Source: Terriglobia bacterium
GTDB lineage: Bacteria; Acidobacteriota; Terriglobia; Terriglobales; Acidobacteriaceae
NCBI GenBank assembly: GCA_020073665.1
Contig: JAIQEU010000006.1
Location: 372,001-436,000 of the forward strand
Direction: 5' to 3'
Length of the DNA: 64,000 nt
The notes beneath the pieces were generated by a model. It saw only the letters and a program-made list of their open reading frames with translations. It ran no database searches and was not told where the DNA came from. The position numbers and the translations under genes are program-made. Below are positions 45,765 through 56,506 of this stretch, in pieces; position 1 is the first letter of the stretch; every line of letters begins with the position of its first letter.

Positions 45765-45796
45765 TATAACCATCATACGTTAGTTTGATGGTTATA
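45765..45796. promoter_or_regulatory. Perfect inverted repeat, probable operator of the arginase-family gene
   Basis: TATAACCATCA (45765-45775) and TGATGGTTATA (45786-45796) are perfect 11-bp arms with a 10-bp spacer. They lie immediately upstream of the arginase-family start, in an AT-rich patch. The layout fits a dimeric repressor site overlapping the promoter. The regulator is unknown and not encoded next to it. Confidence 0.6.
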
Positions 45797-45810
45797 TACG
45801 AATTCAGGAT

Positions 45811-45845
45811 GAAAAATAAAAAGCCGCGGGCGACTCGCCCGCGGC
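45811..45845 (-). terminator. Intrinsic terminator of the TIGR03118-like gene
   Basis: GCCGCGGGCG / CGCCCGCGGC with a 3-base loop (45823-45845). Read on the minus strand it is followed by a T-rich run (45811-45822). It separates the propeller gene from the arginase promoter region. Confidence 0.85.
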
Positions 45846-45945
45846 CACACCAACACCAGCCCGGCCGGTCCCATCCTTCGCGGGGTTACGAGGAGGATGG
45901 GACGCCTTGCTGGGCCCTGCCTAAGCGGTGGTTACCGCTTATCTC

Positions 45946-46971
45946 TTAATTCGACTCGATCACTCCGAAGGTGCCACCGGCGTATTCTCCCGGGCCGGCA
46001 GTGAAGAACAGTTGGTTGGTGTTACCGTTGCCGGGCGTCCCGCCGCCGAATTCCAATCCCCAGAGTTGGTCGATTTCGATGGTCTTGCCACTGCGGTCCC
46101 GCAAGCGGCCCAGAAATTTCCCGGTCTTTAGGTCGAAGGCGTTGATCTGTCCACCGGGCAGGTTATTGCCGACCAGCAGTGCATTGCTGAAAGCCCCGAA
46201 ATTCGCCGGCGCCAGCGCGATTCCCCAAGGCTGGTTCAGGTGGGAGTCGCTGGTGAAGCGCTTCTGCAGCACTCCGGCCTCGTTGAAGATGTCGATGAAT
46301 CCGCCCGGTGCGTCGCTCACGCTGGCGTAAGTCACGAATACCTGCCCGCCAATATCCTGAATGCCGTAGGGTGCAAAACCGGCGGGGATGGTGGAATCTT
46401 TGAGCGATTTAACCAGTTGGAATTTACCGTTAAAAACATCCACTCGGTTGTTCACCACGTCGGCGGCATACACGAAGTTGGTTTTGCTAAGTTGGCTGAT
46501 AGCCAGACCGGTGTAGATCGCCCCATCCTTTGAGCGATCTTTCACCAGCACGGCATTGTTTAGATCCACAGCCGGACTCCATCCGCTGATAGTGCCGTCG
46601 GTGGTGGCGAAAATGAAACGGGCCTGTCCTGACAAGCCGTTCTTCGAGACCAGAAAATCATTGCCGCCGTTGAATACTATTCCGCTGGGGTGGCCGATAA
46701 CCTGGCCCGCCGCGGGAGGAATGGTTACCACCAATGCATTCTTATTGCCGCTGCCGTCGTACAGAGTGGAAAATCCACTCACGTTGTCGCTGACCCAGAA
46801 ATTACTGGTTGCGCTGCGGGCGATCCCCCAGGCGTTTACCAGTTGGGAGTCGGTTGCGTTGGTGACCAGGTTGGTGACCTGGTACTGAGCTAGCGCTGCA
46901 CCTGGTACGAACATAACCACCAGCGCGAGCGCAGAACTGAGAGCAAGGATGCGAGTGAACCAGCGATGCAT
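45946..46971 (-). CDS. Secreted beta-propeller protein (TIGR03118 type)
   Basis: Protein of 341 residues with a signal peptide (ILALSSALALVVMFVPGAALA). The mature chain starts YQVTNLVTNATDSQLVNAWGIARSATSNFWVSDNVSG, the hallmark of the TIGR03118 family, and continues with propeller-like repeats (GHPSGIVFNGGNDFLV, FVYAADVVNNRVDVFNGKFQLVKSL, NQPWGIALAPANFG). Function of the family is unknown. Single gene with its own terminator. Confidence 0.87.
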   Translation of the reverse strand: MHRWFTRILALSSALALVVMFVPGAALAQYQVTNLVTNATDSQLVNAWGIARSATSNFWVSDNVSGFSTLYDGSGNKNALVVTIPPAAGQVIGHPSGIVFNGGNDFLVSKNGLSGQARFIFATTDGTISGWSPAVDLNNAVLVKDRSKDGAIYTGLAISQLSKTNFVYAADVVNNRVDVFNGKFQLVKSLKDSTIPAGFAPYGIQDIGGQVFVTYASVSDAPGGFIDIFNEAGVLQKRFTSDSHLNQPWGIALAPANFGAFSNALLVGNNLPGGQINAFDLKTGKFLGRLRDRSGKTIEIDQLWGLEFGGGTPGNGNTNQLFFTAGPGEYAGGTFGVIESN

Positions 46972-47185
46972 GACATTCTCCTTTGCCGTTTGGGGCGTTG
47001 TTCGGATGCTAGCTTGGGTGGGCGAGTAGGGTTGTCAGGAAGCGGTCACCGAGTTGTAATTTATTGCCGACTTTGTAATTTTGTTTTCGACACCAGACCT
47101 GTCTATCAACACGCGCGACGTCCTTGCGCTGTTGCCTGCCTTTTCAGTAGCCTGATCGGCTGACGTCTAGCCACGGAGGATTCTT

Positions 47186-47659
47186 ATGAAGGGAAGTGCC
47201 AAGGTCATTAAAGAACTCAATGCCGCGCTGAGCGACGAACTCACGGCCATCGTGCAATACATGGTGCAAGCGGAGATGCACGCCAACTGGGGCTACGGAG
47301 GGCTGGGCGCCATCACCAAGAAGCGCGCCATCGAAGAGATGCGTCACGCCGAGGGCCTGATCGAGCGCATTCTATTTCTCGACGGAGACCCGGGCGTGGG
47401 CATTGCGTTGGTCCCCAGGATTGGCAAGAACGTGAAGGCCCACCTGGAAGTGGACCTGGAAGACGAACTCAACGCGGTCAAACAGTACAACGCCTCGGCT
47501 GCGCTGTGCGAAAAAGAGGGCGACAACGGCAGCCGCGAACTGTTCGAAAGAATGATCAAAGACGAAGAACACCACGCGGATTATCTGGAAGCCCAGCTTC
47601 ACAGCATCGGCGAGATGGGCATCGACAACTACCTGGCCACCCAGATGGACGAAGACTAG
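47186..47659 (+). CDS. bfr: Bacterioferritin
   Basis: Iron-storage ferritin of 157 residues forming 24-mers. All ferroxidase ligands are in canonical positions: E18, E51, H54, E94, E127, H130. M52 in EEMRHAE is the haem-ligand methionine of true bacterioferritin. GGAGGA lies before the ATG. Convergent with the DUF2911 gene (17 bp between stops). No bfd ferredoxin nearby. Confidence 0.96.
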   Translation: MKGSAKVIKELNAALSDELTAIVQYMVQAEMHANWGYGGLGAITKKRAIEEMRHAEGLIERILFLDGDPGVGIALVPRIGKNVKAHLEVDLEDELNAVKQYNASAALCEKEGDNGSRELFERMIKDEEHHADYLEAQLHSIGEMGIDNYLATQMDED

Positions 47660-47676
47660 AGCGGCCCCGGTAGAAT

Positions 47677-48837
47677 CTATTTGCCCTCTTTCAGTTCCTG
47701 GAGTGCTTTCTCATATCCCGTGAGTTGTGATTTTTCGCTGTCCGGAACACTCAGGAGTGCGATCTCCCAGTTCTTGATGGCGTTGCTCTTATCGCCGACT
47801 GCGGTGTAGGCCTGAGCCAGTCCAAGATACGTCCAGTATTTCTCTTCCGGATGCCGCTGCCGGTTGAGCTGGGCAACCTGCAGCGCTTTGTCGTTCTTTC
47901 CGGCCATCAGAAGCGCGTCGCCATAACGATAAAGAGAGAAGATGTCGATGTCGGGAAGACTCACGGCCTTGTCCATGAGTGCGTCCGCTTCAGTAGTCCG
48001 TCCCAGCGCCCGCAATATCGCGGCCTTGGTCAGCAGGGTGCCGAAGTCTACGCGACCGGCCAAGGTTACACCACGGAACGGTTCAGTCATGGCTTTGTCG
48101 GCCCAGGTCAACGCTTCCTCCAGGTTGATCTTGCGGACCGCGCAAAACTGGGCTGCGGTCGCCCAGTTCTTATAGTTGAATCCAGGCCAGCCCTGCAGTT
48201 CCTTGCGCATTTGGTCCACGTACAGTTGGTTCACATTGGGAACGTCAATGCGGAAGGAAATCCGCTTTTTCTCCCACTGCAGATAGGCCACTGTCGAGCT
48301 AGGCCGGCGTTCATCAAATCCAAAAGTCATGAACTCGGTGTAAGGAGCATCCTGCGGAGTTGCTTGTACCCGCAACGCGTCATTCTTAGGATCATATTGA
48401 AAACTGCCCCAACCGATGTTGTTGGAGAAAATCCAGGTCCATGGCCCGGTCGGCTCTAACTCCAGGAACAGGGCATAGGTGCCGGCTTTCAGGTCCTTTC
48501 CTTCTACCTTCACGTCGTGCGAGAAAGTGATGGTGGTGCTTTCGTTCGCCCCGACCCGCCACGGGGTTGCCTTCGACGGTCCGTAGCCATCGTCAAAGAA
48601 ACCGTAGTGCACCAACTCTCCCCAGATATGTCCGGTGCGGTCCGCGCCCCCGCCACCGTGAACATTGGGACTGTGATACTCGATGCTGACCTTCACCAGT
48701 CCGATCCACTGCGACACCTCGGCTCTTTCGTTGTCGCCATTCGGAGGGAGAGAGAGGGCCGACAGTACTTGGCTGTGAGCCAGACCCACGAGCATGCAAA
48801 GACTGAATACGGCCAACCGGGCGAGTGTGCGCTTCAT
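47677..48837 (-). CDS. Secreted DUF2911 / TPR protein
   Basis: Protein of 386 residues from the ATG at 48837 (GAGGTGAAC upstream), with a signal peptide (ARLAVFSLCMLVGLAHS). Residues about 25-180 are DUF2911: VSQWIGLVKVSIEYHSPNVHGR-type start, then WGELVHYGF, PWRVGANESTTITFSHDVKVEGKDLKAGTYALF. Residues about 240-380 are helical TPR-like repeats. Widespread in Acidobacteriota and Bacteroidota; function unknown. Confidence 0.86.
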   Translation of the reverse strand: MKRTLARLAVFSLCMLVGLAHSQVLSALSLPPNGDNERAEVSQWIGLVKVSIEYHSPNVHGGGGADRTGHIWGELVHYGFFDDGYGPSKATPWRVGANESTTITFSHDVKVEGKDLKAGTYALFLELEPTGPWTWIFSNNIGWGSFQYDPKNDALRVQATPQDAPYTEFMTFGFDERRPSSTVAYLQWEKKRISFRIDVPNVNQLYVDQMRKELQGWPGFNYKNWATAAQFCAVRKINLEEALTWADKAMTEPFRGVTLAGRVDFGTLLTKAAILRALGRTTEADALMDKAVSLPDIDIFSLYRYGDALLMAGKNDKALQVAQLNRQRHPEEKYWTYLGLAQAYTAVGDKSNAIKNWEIALLSVPDSEKSQLTGYEKALQELKEGK

Positions 48838-49137
48838 GTTCACCTCAATTGTCGATGGACTTGTGGTGCGGTGAGGAAGTTGGTCAACACATTGTCTGTG
48901 TGCTTCCGCGCGCCACCAAAACGGTTGGACGTACTCGCTGGCACGGTGTTACCGCCGATACGTCAAACCGGGATGAAAAGAGGAAAAAGCTGCCGGATGG
49001 AACAAAGTTGCGGGACATGCCGTGCAACAGGCGGCCGGCCCCACGCCTTGGTGTCGCTCCAACACCCGAGGGCGTCCCCGTCCAAGGTTCCCCGGGCGGG
49101 GACATTCCACGGTCGCTGACGGAAATGGAAGATCCGC
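48838..49137. repeat. Gene-free stretch with GC-rich palindromic repeat
   Basis: About 300 bp between two minus-strand genes. It contains GGGCGTCCCCGTCC then GGGCGGGGAC near 49070-49105, similar in wording to the repeats near 49790 and 52200. No gene recognised. Confidence 0.4.
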
Positions 49138-49692
49138 TTAGCGCGGCCACAGCCAGCCGAACGTACCAGCGGTCAGTAATCCGTAGACCAGCCCGTCGAA
49201 AACCTCTTTTAGCGTCGTCACCCACATCTGGCCTTTCCAGATGCCATTGCTCAGGTTTCCCAGGCCGTAAGCCATGAACGCGGCGGTGCCCGCTACGCGA
49301 AAGACCGCCAGATAGTCTGTGCCGACCGCAACCGTGTGCCAGGTCAGATAGGCGACGAAAAATCCAATCAATAGGCAATAGACGAACCACTGGACCAGGA
49401 ACTTCGGCATAGCGGGCGGTCCGCTGGGAAGGATGGTGAGAAAGCCAACCGGCCCCTGCTTGTACTTCTCCATGGTTTCGGGTGCCTTCATATTCTTGTG
49501 GGTGCAGTACGGGAAGACATAGAGCCCCCGCTTGAGGTTGGCGGCCCGCAGCCCGCTGAGGAGCTTGTCCTCGTCGGGTAGTTGACTGTAGTCGCTTTTG
49601 TGGTAGGGCAGCACCATGTGCATGATGGAGCTGGCGACAAACACGATGACTGCCGACAACACGATGGGGAGCCACAGAGCAAGAGGAACCAT
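49138..49692 (-). CDS. Conserved membrane protein
   Basis: Protein of 184 residues with about four membrane segments: LWLPIVLSAVIVFVASSIMHMVLP (residues 6-29), FLVQWFVYCLLIGFFVAYLTW (near 98), a third near 130-150, and a short C-terminal one. The loop between the first two has KSDYSQLPDEDKLLSGLRAANLKRGLYVFPYC. Resembles unannotated acidobacterial membrane proteins; function unknown. GAGG is present upstream of the ATG. Confidence 0.72.
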   Translation of the reverse strand: MVPLALWLPIVLSAVIVFVASSIMHMVLPYHKSDYSQLPDEDKLLSGLRAANLKRGLYVFPYCTHKNMKAPETMEKYKQGPVGFLTILPSGPPAMPKFLVQWFVYCLLIGFFVAYLTWHTVAVGTDYLAVFRVAGTAAFMAYGLGNLSNGIWKGQMWVTTLKEVFDGLVYGLLTAGTFGWLWPR

Positions 49693-49784
49693 GCGCAGCC
49701 TCCTTAGGTGTGCGAGAACGATGAGGGAATTTCGCAGGCGAGGCTACGCCTGACGGAAGCTGAGGTCAAGAGGGGTGAACGGAG

Positions 49785-49855
49785 CTGCGCAGACTAGCCC
49801 CCCGCCCAAGCGGAGCTTGGACGGGGCACCCTCGAGCCTTCTACCCCGGCCCGAT
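49785..49855. repeat. Dispersed palindromic repeat (GGGGCACCCTCG type)
   Basis: CCCCCGCCCAAGCGGAGCTTGGACGGGG is an imperfect palindrome beginning near 49798. It is followed by CACCCTCGAG, also found in complement near 52210. It overlaps the 3' end of the aspartic-protease-like gene. Confidence 0.45.
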
Positions 49856-50782
49856 CTGAATTGCAGCACCGTCACGCTCGAACCGAACGCGGCGGTTCTT
49901 TTGATCAAAGCTGACCGACTGAAACAGCTTGAAGAATCCAAATCCAAAATTTGCGTGCGTCCCATTGATATCGCTGACTACCACGTAAGGCTGCCGAAAA
50001 ACATACCGGCCGAGGTGCAAGTCGGTCTTAAGCCGGCCTTCGAAGATGCTGAAACGGTTCGCGATGGTACCGGCCTCGCCTATTTTTTCGGGTGCTGAAG
50101 CCCACTCGAAGCCCGCAGTCATGCTTTTCGGAAACGACATCTGGATCGGGTTTCCCGCATCGACGTGCACGCGCAGCGCCTTACCTGCAATTATCATCTC
50201 CATGTCCGGGATGCCGATCGGCGTAGTGTAAGAGAAGATATCTTGACCGTTGCTGGCGGGTAACGACGCCCGGCGCAAGACAATGCGGTTACTCGCGGGC
50301 TGGAACTCGCACAGGTACTCCCGGAAGATCGGGAGTCCAACCACGCCGTCGAGTCCAACATCCAGTCCGAACATTTCCACCTTCTCTGCTTTGAATCCCC
50401 CGAACTCAAGCCCGGCCGCCAGGAACATCGGCGCCTGCAGCTTCTGGTTGTTGGTGGGGTCCGAGGTTTCGCCCATGCCCACTTGCGGCAGTCCGAGGTC
50501 CTTCGCGATCTTCGGATTGATCACCGCCAGGTGTTCTTCGCCAGTATCAACGATGAAGGTGTAGGGGCCTTTTCCGTTAACCATGACTTTGACCATGGGA
50601 ACACCATTGTCGGAGGTGAACGGAATCTCGACCGCAGAGGCTTCGTTGGCAGGATGGGCGGCGATGGGCGCCGCCAGTAGCAGCAGTAATACGCCCGCAA
50701 CCGCGGCGCCCAACCACCGTCGTGCGAGGATTCGGGGTATGTTCGTCTGGACCCTGGTAGCAACTTGTCGTAGAAAGGTCAT
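49841..50782 (-). CDS. Secreted retropepsin-like aspartic protease family protein
   Basis: Protein of 313 residues. An N-terminal hydrophobic segment (GAAVAGVLLLLLAAPIAAHPA, about 25-45) is a signal or anchor. The first half carries VNGKGPYTFIVDTGEEHLAVI, the DTG catalytic loop, and LDGVVGLPIFREYL, the flap and second psi-loop region. The second half has a degenerate repeat (LRVHVDAGNPIQMSF, VDAG for DTG). Tandem retropepsin-like domains of this sort are frequent in Acidobacteriota; activity is plausible for the first half only. Start chosen at ATG 50782. Confidence 0.8.
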   Translation of the reverse strand: MTFLRQVATRVQTNIPRILARRWLGAAVAGVLLLLLAAPIAAHPANEASAVEIPFTSDNGVPMVKVMVNGKGPYTFIVDTGEEHLAVINPKIAKDLGLPQVGMGETSDPTNNQKLQAPMFLAAGLEFGGFKAEKVEMFGLDVGLDGVVGLPIFREYLCEFQPASNRIVLRRASLPASNGQDIFSYTTPIGIPDMEMIIAGKALRVHVDAGNPIQMSFPKSMTAGFEWASAPEKIGEAGTIANRFSIFEGRLKTDLHLGRYVFRQPYVVVSDINGTHANFGFGFFKLFQSVSFDQKNRRVRFERDGAAIQIGPG

Positions 50783-50894
50783 GTCGTCGCCTTAGACGGC
50801 TGACCTGCAATTTCGTTAATCGTCGATTTGGGGCGCCTCAGGAATAAGACCAGCACTGCAATCCAAGGTCTTCAGTGCTCCCATGGAAAATGGG

Positions 50895-50990
50895 TTCCAG
50901 GCCGGTGCCCCATCCTTTTCCGCGTATGTTGCGAAAAGGGTGGGTGCCGGGCGGAATCCCACCTGACCCACCCGCCGAGCATAACCAGGA
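50895..50990. repeat. Dispersed palindromic repeat (GGTGCCCCATCC / AGGGTGGG type)
   Basis: GGTGCCCCATCCTTTTCCGC followed by GCGAAAAGGGTGGGTGCC forms an imperfect hairpin at 50904-50949, and then GGAATCCCACC. The same words recur near 52210-52390, 53785 and 58715-58790. No coding content; the 278-bp gap has no gene. Confidence 0.6.
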
Positions 50991-51060
50991 AGCTTCTGGG
51001 AAGGGCACTGCTTTGGCCGTGACGCCCGGGCCACATCCCGCGGACCAAATCCACCATGTC

Positions 51061-51909
51061 TCACTTCTTTACGATTGGTCCCATCGAAAACACAGCGTCA
51101 GCTTGTCCCGCAGTCATGGCCCCTGCCGAGCGCGGCCACGTGACTCCCTCTAGACGCGGATCATCGCATGCGATCCAGAAAAAGAACTGGGTCTCCGGAA
51201 CTGAAACTTTCCAAGTGAGCACTGGCTTGCCGGATATTCCCGCAATTTCTTCTTTCCCCACTACATGATAGGTCATGCGAGCGACAAAGCACGGCCCAAT
51301 GAGACAGGGCGTCACCACGGAGGGAGATCCCGATATCACCGGCACTGATCCCTCGAACCCATCGTGCAAGGGCACCGCGAGCAGTACCGGCAGCCCCACC
51401 CCTTCCGCCCACGCGAACGCTGGCTCCGACAGATCAAATTTCGCCGTCACGGTCTCCGCTTTTTGTCCCGCAGGCAGAGGCTGCCGAAAGTCCCCAGCTG
51501 TCCGAGTCTCCTTCACATGTATTCCGTTGAACTCGCGGCGCACAAAACGGCCATCGGAAGCCCGCAGTTCCGTGTAATACGGCAGCAGAGTTTTTTCATC
51601 GAAAACGACAGTGGCCCAACGCGTGAATTCCGTTTCTCCGGGCTTGGTCGTAGCCGCGATACGACGCATGGCTTTGTGTCCGTGCCAGCTGACTTTATCC
51701 ATGGTGTCATGAAACGTAGTAGCCGGGTCCAGGCTGCCGTCGCTCTTCTTAGGAGTGCCTACCATGTCCAGAACGAACGGCTTGAGGGGGCCCTGTGGCC
51801 TCGCGCCCGTCCACATAGGGTTTTCCCCCGAAGCTGCGGCGAAGGCCAGAGCCGCGCTCGAACTGCACAGCCCAGCCAGCAGTAAGAATGTTGCGAGTGT
51901 CCGCTTCAT
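51061..51909 (-). CDS. Secreted protein of unknown function
   Basis: Protein of 282 residues from the ATG at 51909 (MKRTLATFLLLAGLCSSSAALAFA), a clear signal peptide; the frame upstream of it is repeat DNA. The mature part includes WATVVFDEKTLLPYYTELRASDGRFVRREFNGIHV and a C-terminal WKVSVPETQFFFWIACDDPRLEGVTWPR. The general shape, a beta-rich exported protein, is reminiscent of DUF3108-like proteins, but I cannot assign a family. No catalytic motif. Confidence 0.7.
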   Translation of the reverse strand: MKRTLATFLLLAGLCSSSAALAFAAASGENPMWTGARPQGPLKPFVLDMVGTPKKSDGSLDPATTFHDTMDKVSWHGHKAMRRIAATTKPGETEFTRWATVVFDEKTLLPYYTELRASDGRFVRREFNGIHVKETRTAGDFRQPLPAGQKAETVTAKFDLSEPAFAWAEGVGLPVLLAVPLHDGFEGSVPVISGSPSVVTPCLIGPCFVARMTYHVVGKEEIAGISGKPVLTWKVSVPETQFFFWIACDDPRLEGVTWPRSAGAMTAGQADAVFSMGPIVKK

Positions 51910-52390
51910 CAGTGTCCTTTTTGGAGAATGGGATTCGGCCTTGGGTCGGCATGACGATAGACGAGACCAAAAGCTTAGCGAAAGCACTTCGGGCCAGACG
52001 TCCGGTTAACCGGGGCGAACGGACGGTACGCCATGGCGCCGGCGAAATCGTGTGGCGCAGAACTGCCCTAAGCGAAGTCGAAGGATCCACCGAGCGAAGC
52101 GAGGAAGGTTTTGGAAGGGCACGGCCTCAGCCGTGCCGCTCAGATGGAAAGCTCCGGGGCTTTAGCCCCTGAGGGCCTCACCTCCCAAGCGCTCGCATCC
52201 CCCCAACTCTCGAGGGTGCCCCATCCTAACGTCGCGCTTTTCGACGTTAGGGTGGGGTTGTTGGGATGACCGCTGTCGAGTGCCGATAAGGGTGGGTGCT
52301 GGGGGATCATCGCTGCACCCTGGGGGACGACGGACACTTCAAGAGCTAGCGAGAAATCCTAAGGGGGAGGCGACCGTGGAATCCCACCCT
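51910..52390. repeat. Repeat-rich gene-free region
   Basis: About 480 bp with several repeat families side by side: GAGCGAAGCGAGGAAGG near 52092; the hairpin GGCACGGCCTCAGCCGTGCC near 52119; GCTCCGGGGCTTTAGCCCC near 52151; and a long imperfect palindrome GGTGCCCCATCCTAACGTCG ... CGACGTTAGGGTGGGG (52214-52257). It ends with GGAATCCCACCC near 52378. No coding evidence. This is the densest repeat patch in the window. Confidence 0.7.
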
Positions 52391-53734
52391 TCAAGAAAGG
52401 AAGAGTGGAGCGCCGGGCTTCTCCAGTCCCCAGCCCAGATGGGAAGTCTCTAAGATTGGTCCATCGTAACCGATTGCGTATGCGACCATTCGGTGCAGCA
52501 ATTCAACTGCACTGCAATAGAGACTCCAGCCTGGTCCTTCCTCGGTCACCGTTTCTCCGTGTGCCTTCGGGTTGCGGAGCTTCTTCCATCCATCCAGCAG
52601 CTCTCCGGAGATCCCAGTTCTCTTCGCCCATGCATACATCAAATCCGCAGTGCTGACATCTGACAATCGCGAAAGTGCTCCCTGTGCTCGTTTCTTGAGA
52701 GCGGCGTCACCTTGCCACAGCTCAAGATGGTCCAGCAACGGTCGGATCGACGGAGGAGATACTAATTCGTCCTTGAGAAGCAACTTGGCGATCGACTCGA
52801 TACCAACGCCCAACGTCAGACAAGCCGTTTGGAAAGAGCCTTGTGCACCGCGACGAATACCCTCTAACTCGTCGAGCAGCGGATACGGCTCGAACTGATG
52901 TTTCTCGATGTGGTTAAAGAAAAGCTCAACGACTCTCCAGAAATTGCCAGCACCTTCTCGGCCCCTGAAATAGACCGGAGGCGGTATTAGCGATGAATAG
53001 CGCCAGAATGGCCCGGAGTGCAAACCGAGATCCTCGCGACCCTTGAGTTCGCGGGTGATGACAACCGGCAAGATCGTCTGACCCGTGGCGAATCTGAGTG
53101 CATGACACATCAGTTCTGGCCACGTCGGCTCGAAAGCTCCACTTTGTGTCGCGGATACCGAAAGGAAACCCTCCTCTTCGTGTCGAAACGTAACGATTGC
53201 TCCTCCAATGTGATGCTCATGACGATCGATCGAAGATGAGTAACCTATCTCCCGTCCGCCGACGGACCGGCGATCCTGGGTAACCATATCAAAGGGCAGT
53301 GAGGGCGCACCTGGAATCAGAATTCGGACAGAGCTGTGTTCGGTTCTGCTCCCCTCGCGCGAGTGTAGGATGTTGGAAGTATGCTTCCGAACATGATAGT
53401 TCGGGAGCGGGATTTCGTTGCTCAAGTCTACTGTGAGCGGGTTGCTGCGCCACTCTCGCCCGGTTTCATCGATGGCCCGTAGTATCACGCAGTCCTCCAG
53501 ACTATAGACCTCCCCAGCGAGCTTGGAACCGAGCAACGACCTGTGTGGTGCAGCACCCAAGAAGGGGGAAATCATGCGAAAGTACAATCTCCCAAGATTG
53601 TCGGACCGTATGGCTCCCACTCCTTTGAGCGCAATCTGATCGTAGGAAGGGCACACCAGTAGCTCCATTTCAGGGCAGATCAAATCGAGCGTGCCCCCCT
53701 TGATTGCTGTCGCGTATTCCATTTCGTGGTCCAT
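52391..53734 (-). CDS. Unrecognised 447-residue protein with HEPN-like C-terminus
   Basis: No family assigned. Residues about 1-250 are beta-rich, with no signal peptide or membrane segment. From about 265 on the protein is helical (NFWRVVELFFNHIEKHQF, then GSFQTACLTLGVGIESIAKLLLKDEL). Near the end is WKKLRNPKAHGE with R387-x4-H392, the spacing of the HEPN nuclease motif (Rx4-6H), in a helix followed by another helix (LYCSAVELLHRMVAYAIGY). The overall layout, beta N-terminus plus C-terminal HEPN with RN..AHG, is like ApeA-type or other HEPN defence or abortive-infection proteins. Codon use is less GC-biased than in the neighbours and repeats flank it, suggesting acquisition. Confidence 0.7.
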   Translation of the reverse strand: MDHEMEYATAIKGGTLDLICPEMELLVCPSYDQIALKGVGAIRSDNLGRLYFRMISPFLGAAPHRSLLGSKLAGEVYSLEDCVILRAIDETGREWRSNPLTVDLSNEIPLPNYHVRKHTSNILHSREGSRTEHSSVRILIPGAPSLPFDMVTQDRRSVGGREIGYSSSIDRHEHHIGGAIVTFRHEEEGFLSVSATQSGAFEPTWPELMCHALRFATGQTILPVVITRELKGREDLGLHSGPFWRYSSLIPPPVYFRGREGAGNFWRVVELFFNHIEKHQFEPYPLLDELEGIRRGAQGSFQTACLTLGVGIESIAKLLLKDELVSPPSIRPLLDHLELWQGDAALKKRAQGALSRLSDVSTADLMYAWAKRTGISGELLDGWKKLRNPKAHGETVTEEGPGWSLYCSAVELLHRMVAYAIGYDGPILETSHLGWGLEKPGAPLFLS

Positions 53735-53943
53735 AACGCATTATCGGGTGGCCAAGACTCCGCGTCCATCTCGACTTCAAAAGGTGCCCCACCCGCGTGA
53801 TGAACGGAGATGGGGGGTACCCCGAACTTGTATGGGCCAACCGCCTGCACCGTTGCCATTTTTGGAATTTAAGGTTCATCCCGTCTTGGGGCCAGGCCGA
53901 ATATTTCGCGCGGGTAGCCCTTAGCGGTTGTAGAATCACACGC

Positions 53944-54522
53944 ATGTTTTGGGCATGGCTGCTGAAGTACAGCTCATTCTTGATTACTGGCGTTGTAAGT
54001 CTCATTGTCGGCTACATCCTTCACAAGCTGACCACCAGACAAGCCGAGCTTGTTTACTATACAAGCCACGCGCAATGGGTAACTCTCCCGCCCATCGGTG
54101 ACGCTCAAGCTGTGGGTCCGATTGGCACCTTCGCGCTGTTTCTGTGGAATCCTGGAAAAGCTCCCGCCAAGGACGTGCATGTGGGTCACTATTTGCTGCC
54201 AGCTAACAACGTGTTTCCGGACATACCAAGAGAAACCGTCGCGCTACCCGGCGGCGGGCAAGCCATGAAATTTCCGGTAATCCCTCCCAAGACCCAAGTC
54301 AGCATTTCGTATTTGTACTTTGGCGTAATGACCGTTGAGCAAATCATCTCGTATGTAGGTTGGGAAGGCGGCACAGCTAAGAGGCTTCCGGTCATCCTTC
54401 AGAGGGTTTGGCCTAAATGGTACGTCACGTCCATGTGGGTGCTTTTTCTTGCGGGTGTGTGGGTCTTACTAAACGGGATCTTGAGTTTGATTGAATTCCT
54501 TTGGTCCGTTTATTACCACTGA
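53944..54522 (+). CDS. Small membrane protein of unknown function
   Basis: Protein of 192 residues from the ATG at 53944. One helix at the N-terminus (FLITGVVSLIVGYILHKL), a beta-rich soluble middle (about 30-150, with a proline-glycine-rich PGGGQAMKFPVIPPKTQVSISYLYF), and one helix at the C-terminus (WVLFLAGVWVLLNGILSLIEFLW). Divergent from the HEPN-like gene, with a 209-bp gap between them. Lower GC than the surrounding core genes. Function unknown. Confidence 0.65.
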   Translation: MFWAWLLKYSSFLITGVVSLIVGYILHKLTTRQAELVYYTSHAQWVTLPPIGDAQAVGPIGTFALFLWNPGKAPAKDVHVGHYLLPANNVFPDIPRETVALPGGGQAMKFPVIPPKTQVSISYLYFGVMTVEQIISYVGWEGGTAKRLPVILQRVWPKWYVTSMWVLFLAGVWVLLNGILSLIEFLWSVYYH

Positions 54523-54711
54523 GGCGGGTGACCCGGGCCTTGTCCCTCAGAATTAGGTTTAGGGGTGCTCCGCTGCTTGCGTTGTGTGCAAGGGGAAATC
54601 TGGGGACAGACGGGACGTTTTCCGGGTTTTCTGCCGAGCTTCGCTCGGCCGAGACGGGGCAAAGCCTCGTCCCCACACGAACAATCCCCACACAAGCAGT
54701 GCTTCCGCAAA

Positions 54712-54741
54712 CAACAAAGCCCCGCTCTCGCGAGCGGGGCT
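54712..54741 (-). terminator. Intrinsic terminator of groES-groEL
   Basis: AGCCCCGCTC / GAGCGGGGCT with a 4-base loop (54718-54741). On the minus strand it is followed by TTGTTGTT. It lies 38 bp downstream of the groEL stop. Confidence 0.8.
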
Positions 54742-54778
54742 GTAATTCAAGCTAATAGCTAGTAGCTAGAAGCTGCTC
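54742..54778. repeat. Short AGCTAGTAGCTAG tandem repeat
   Basis: AGCTAATAGCTAGTAGCTAGAAGCTGCT lies between the terminator and the groEL stop: four degenerate copies of a 7-mer. Confidence 0.45.
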
Positions 54779-56455
<1,677 letters not shown>

Positions 56456-56506
56456 CTATTAATAAATTGTTTGCAGGCAGGGCCTGCGGATGTCTTCGGG
56501 TCGCGG

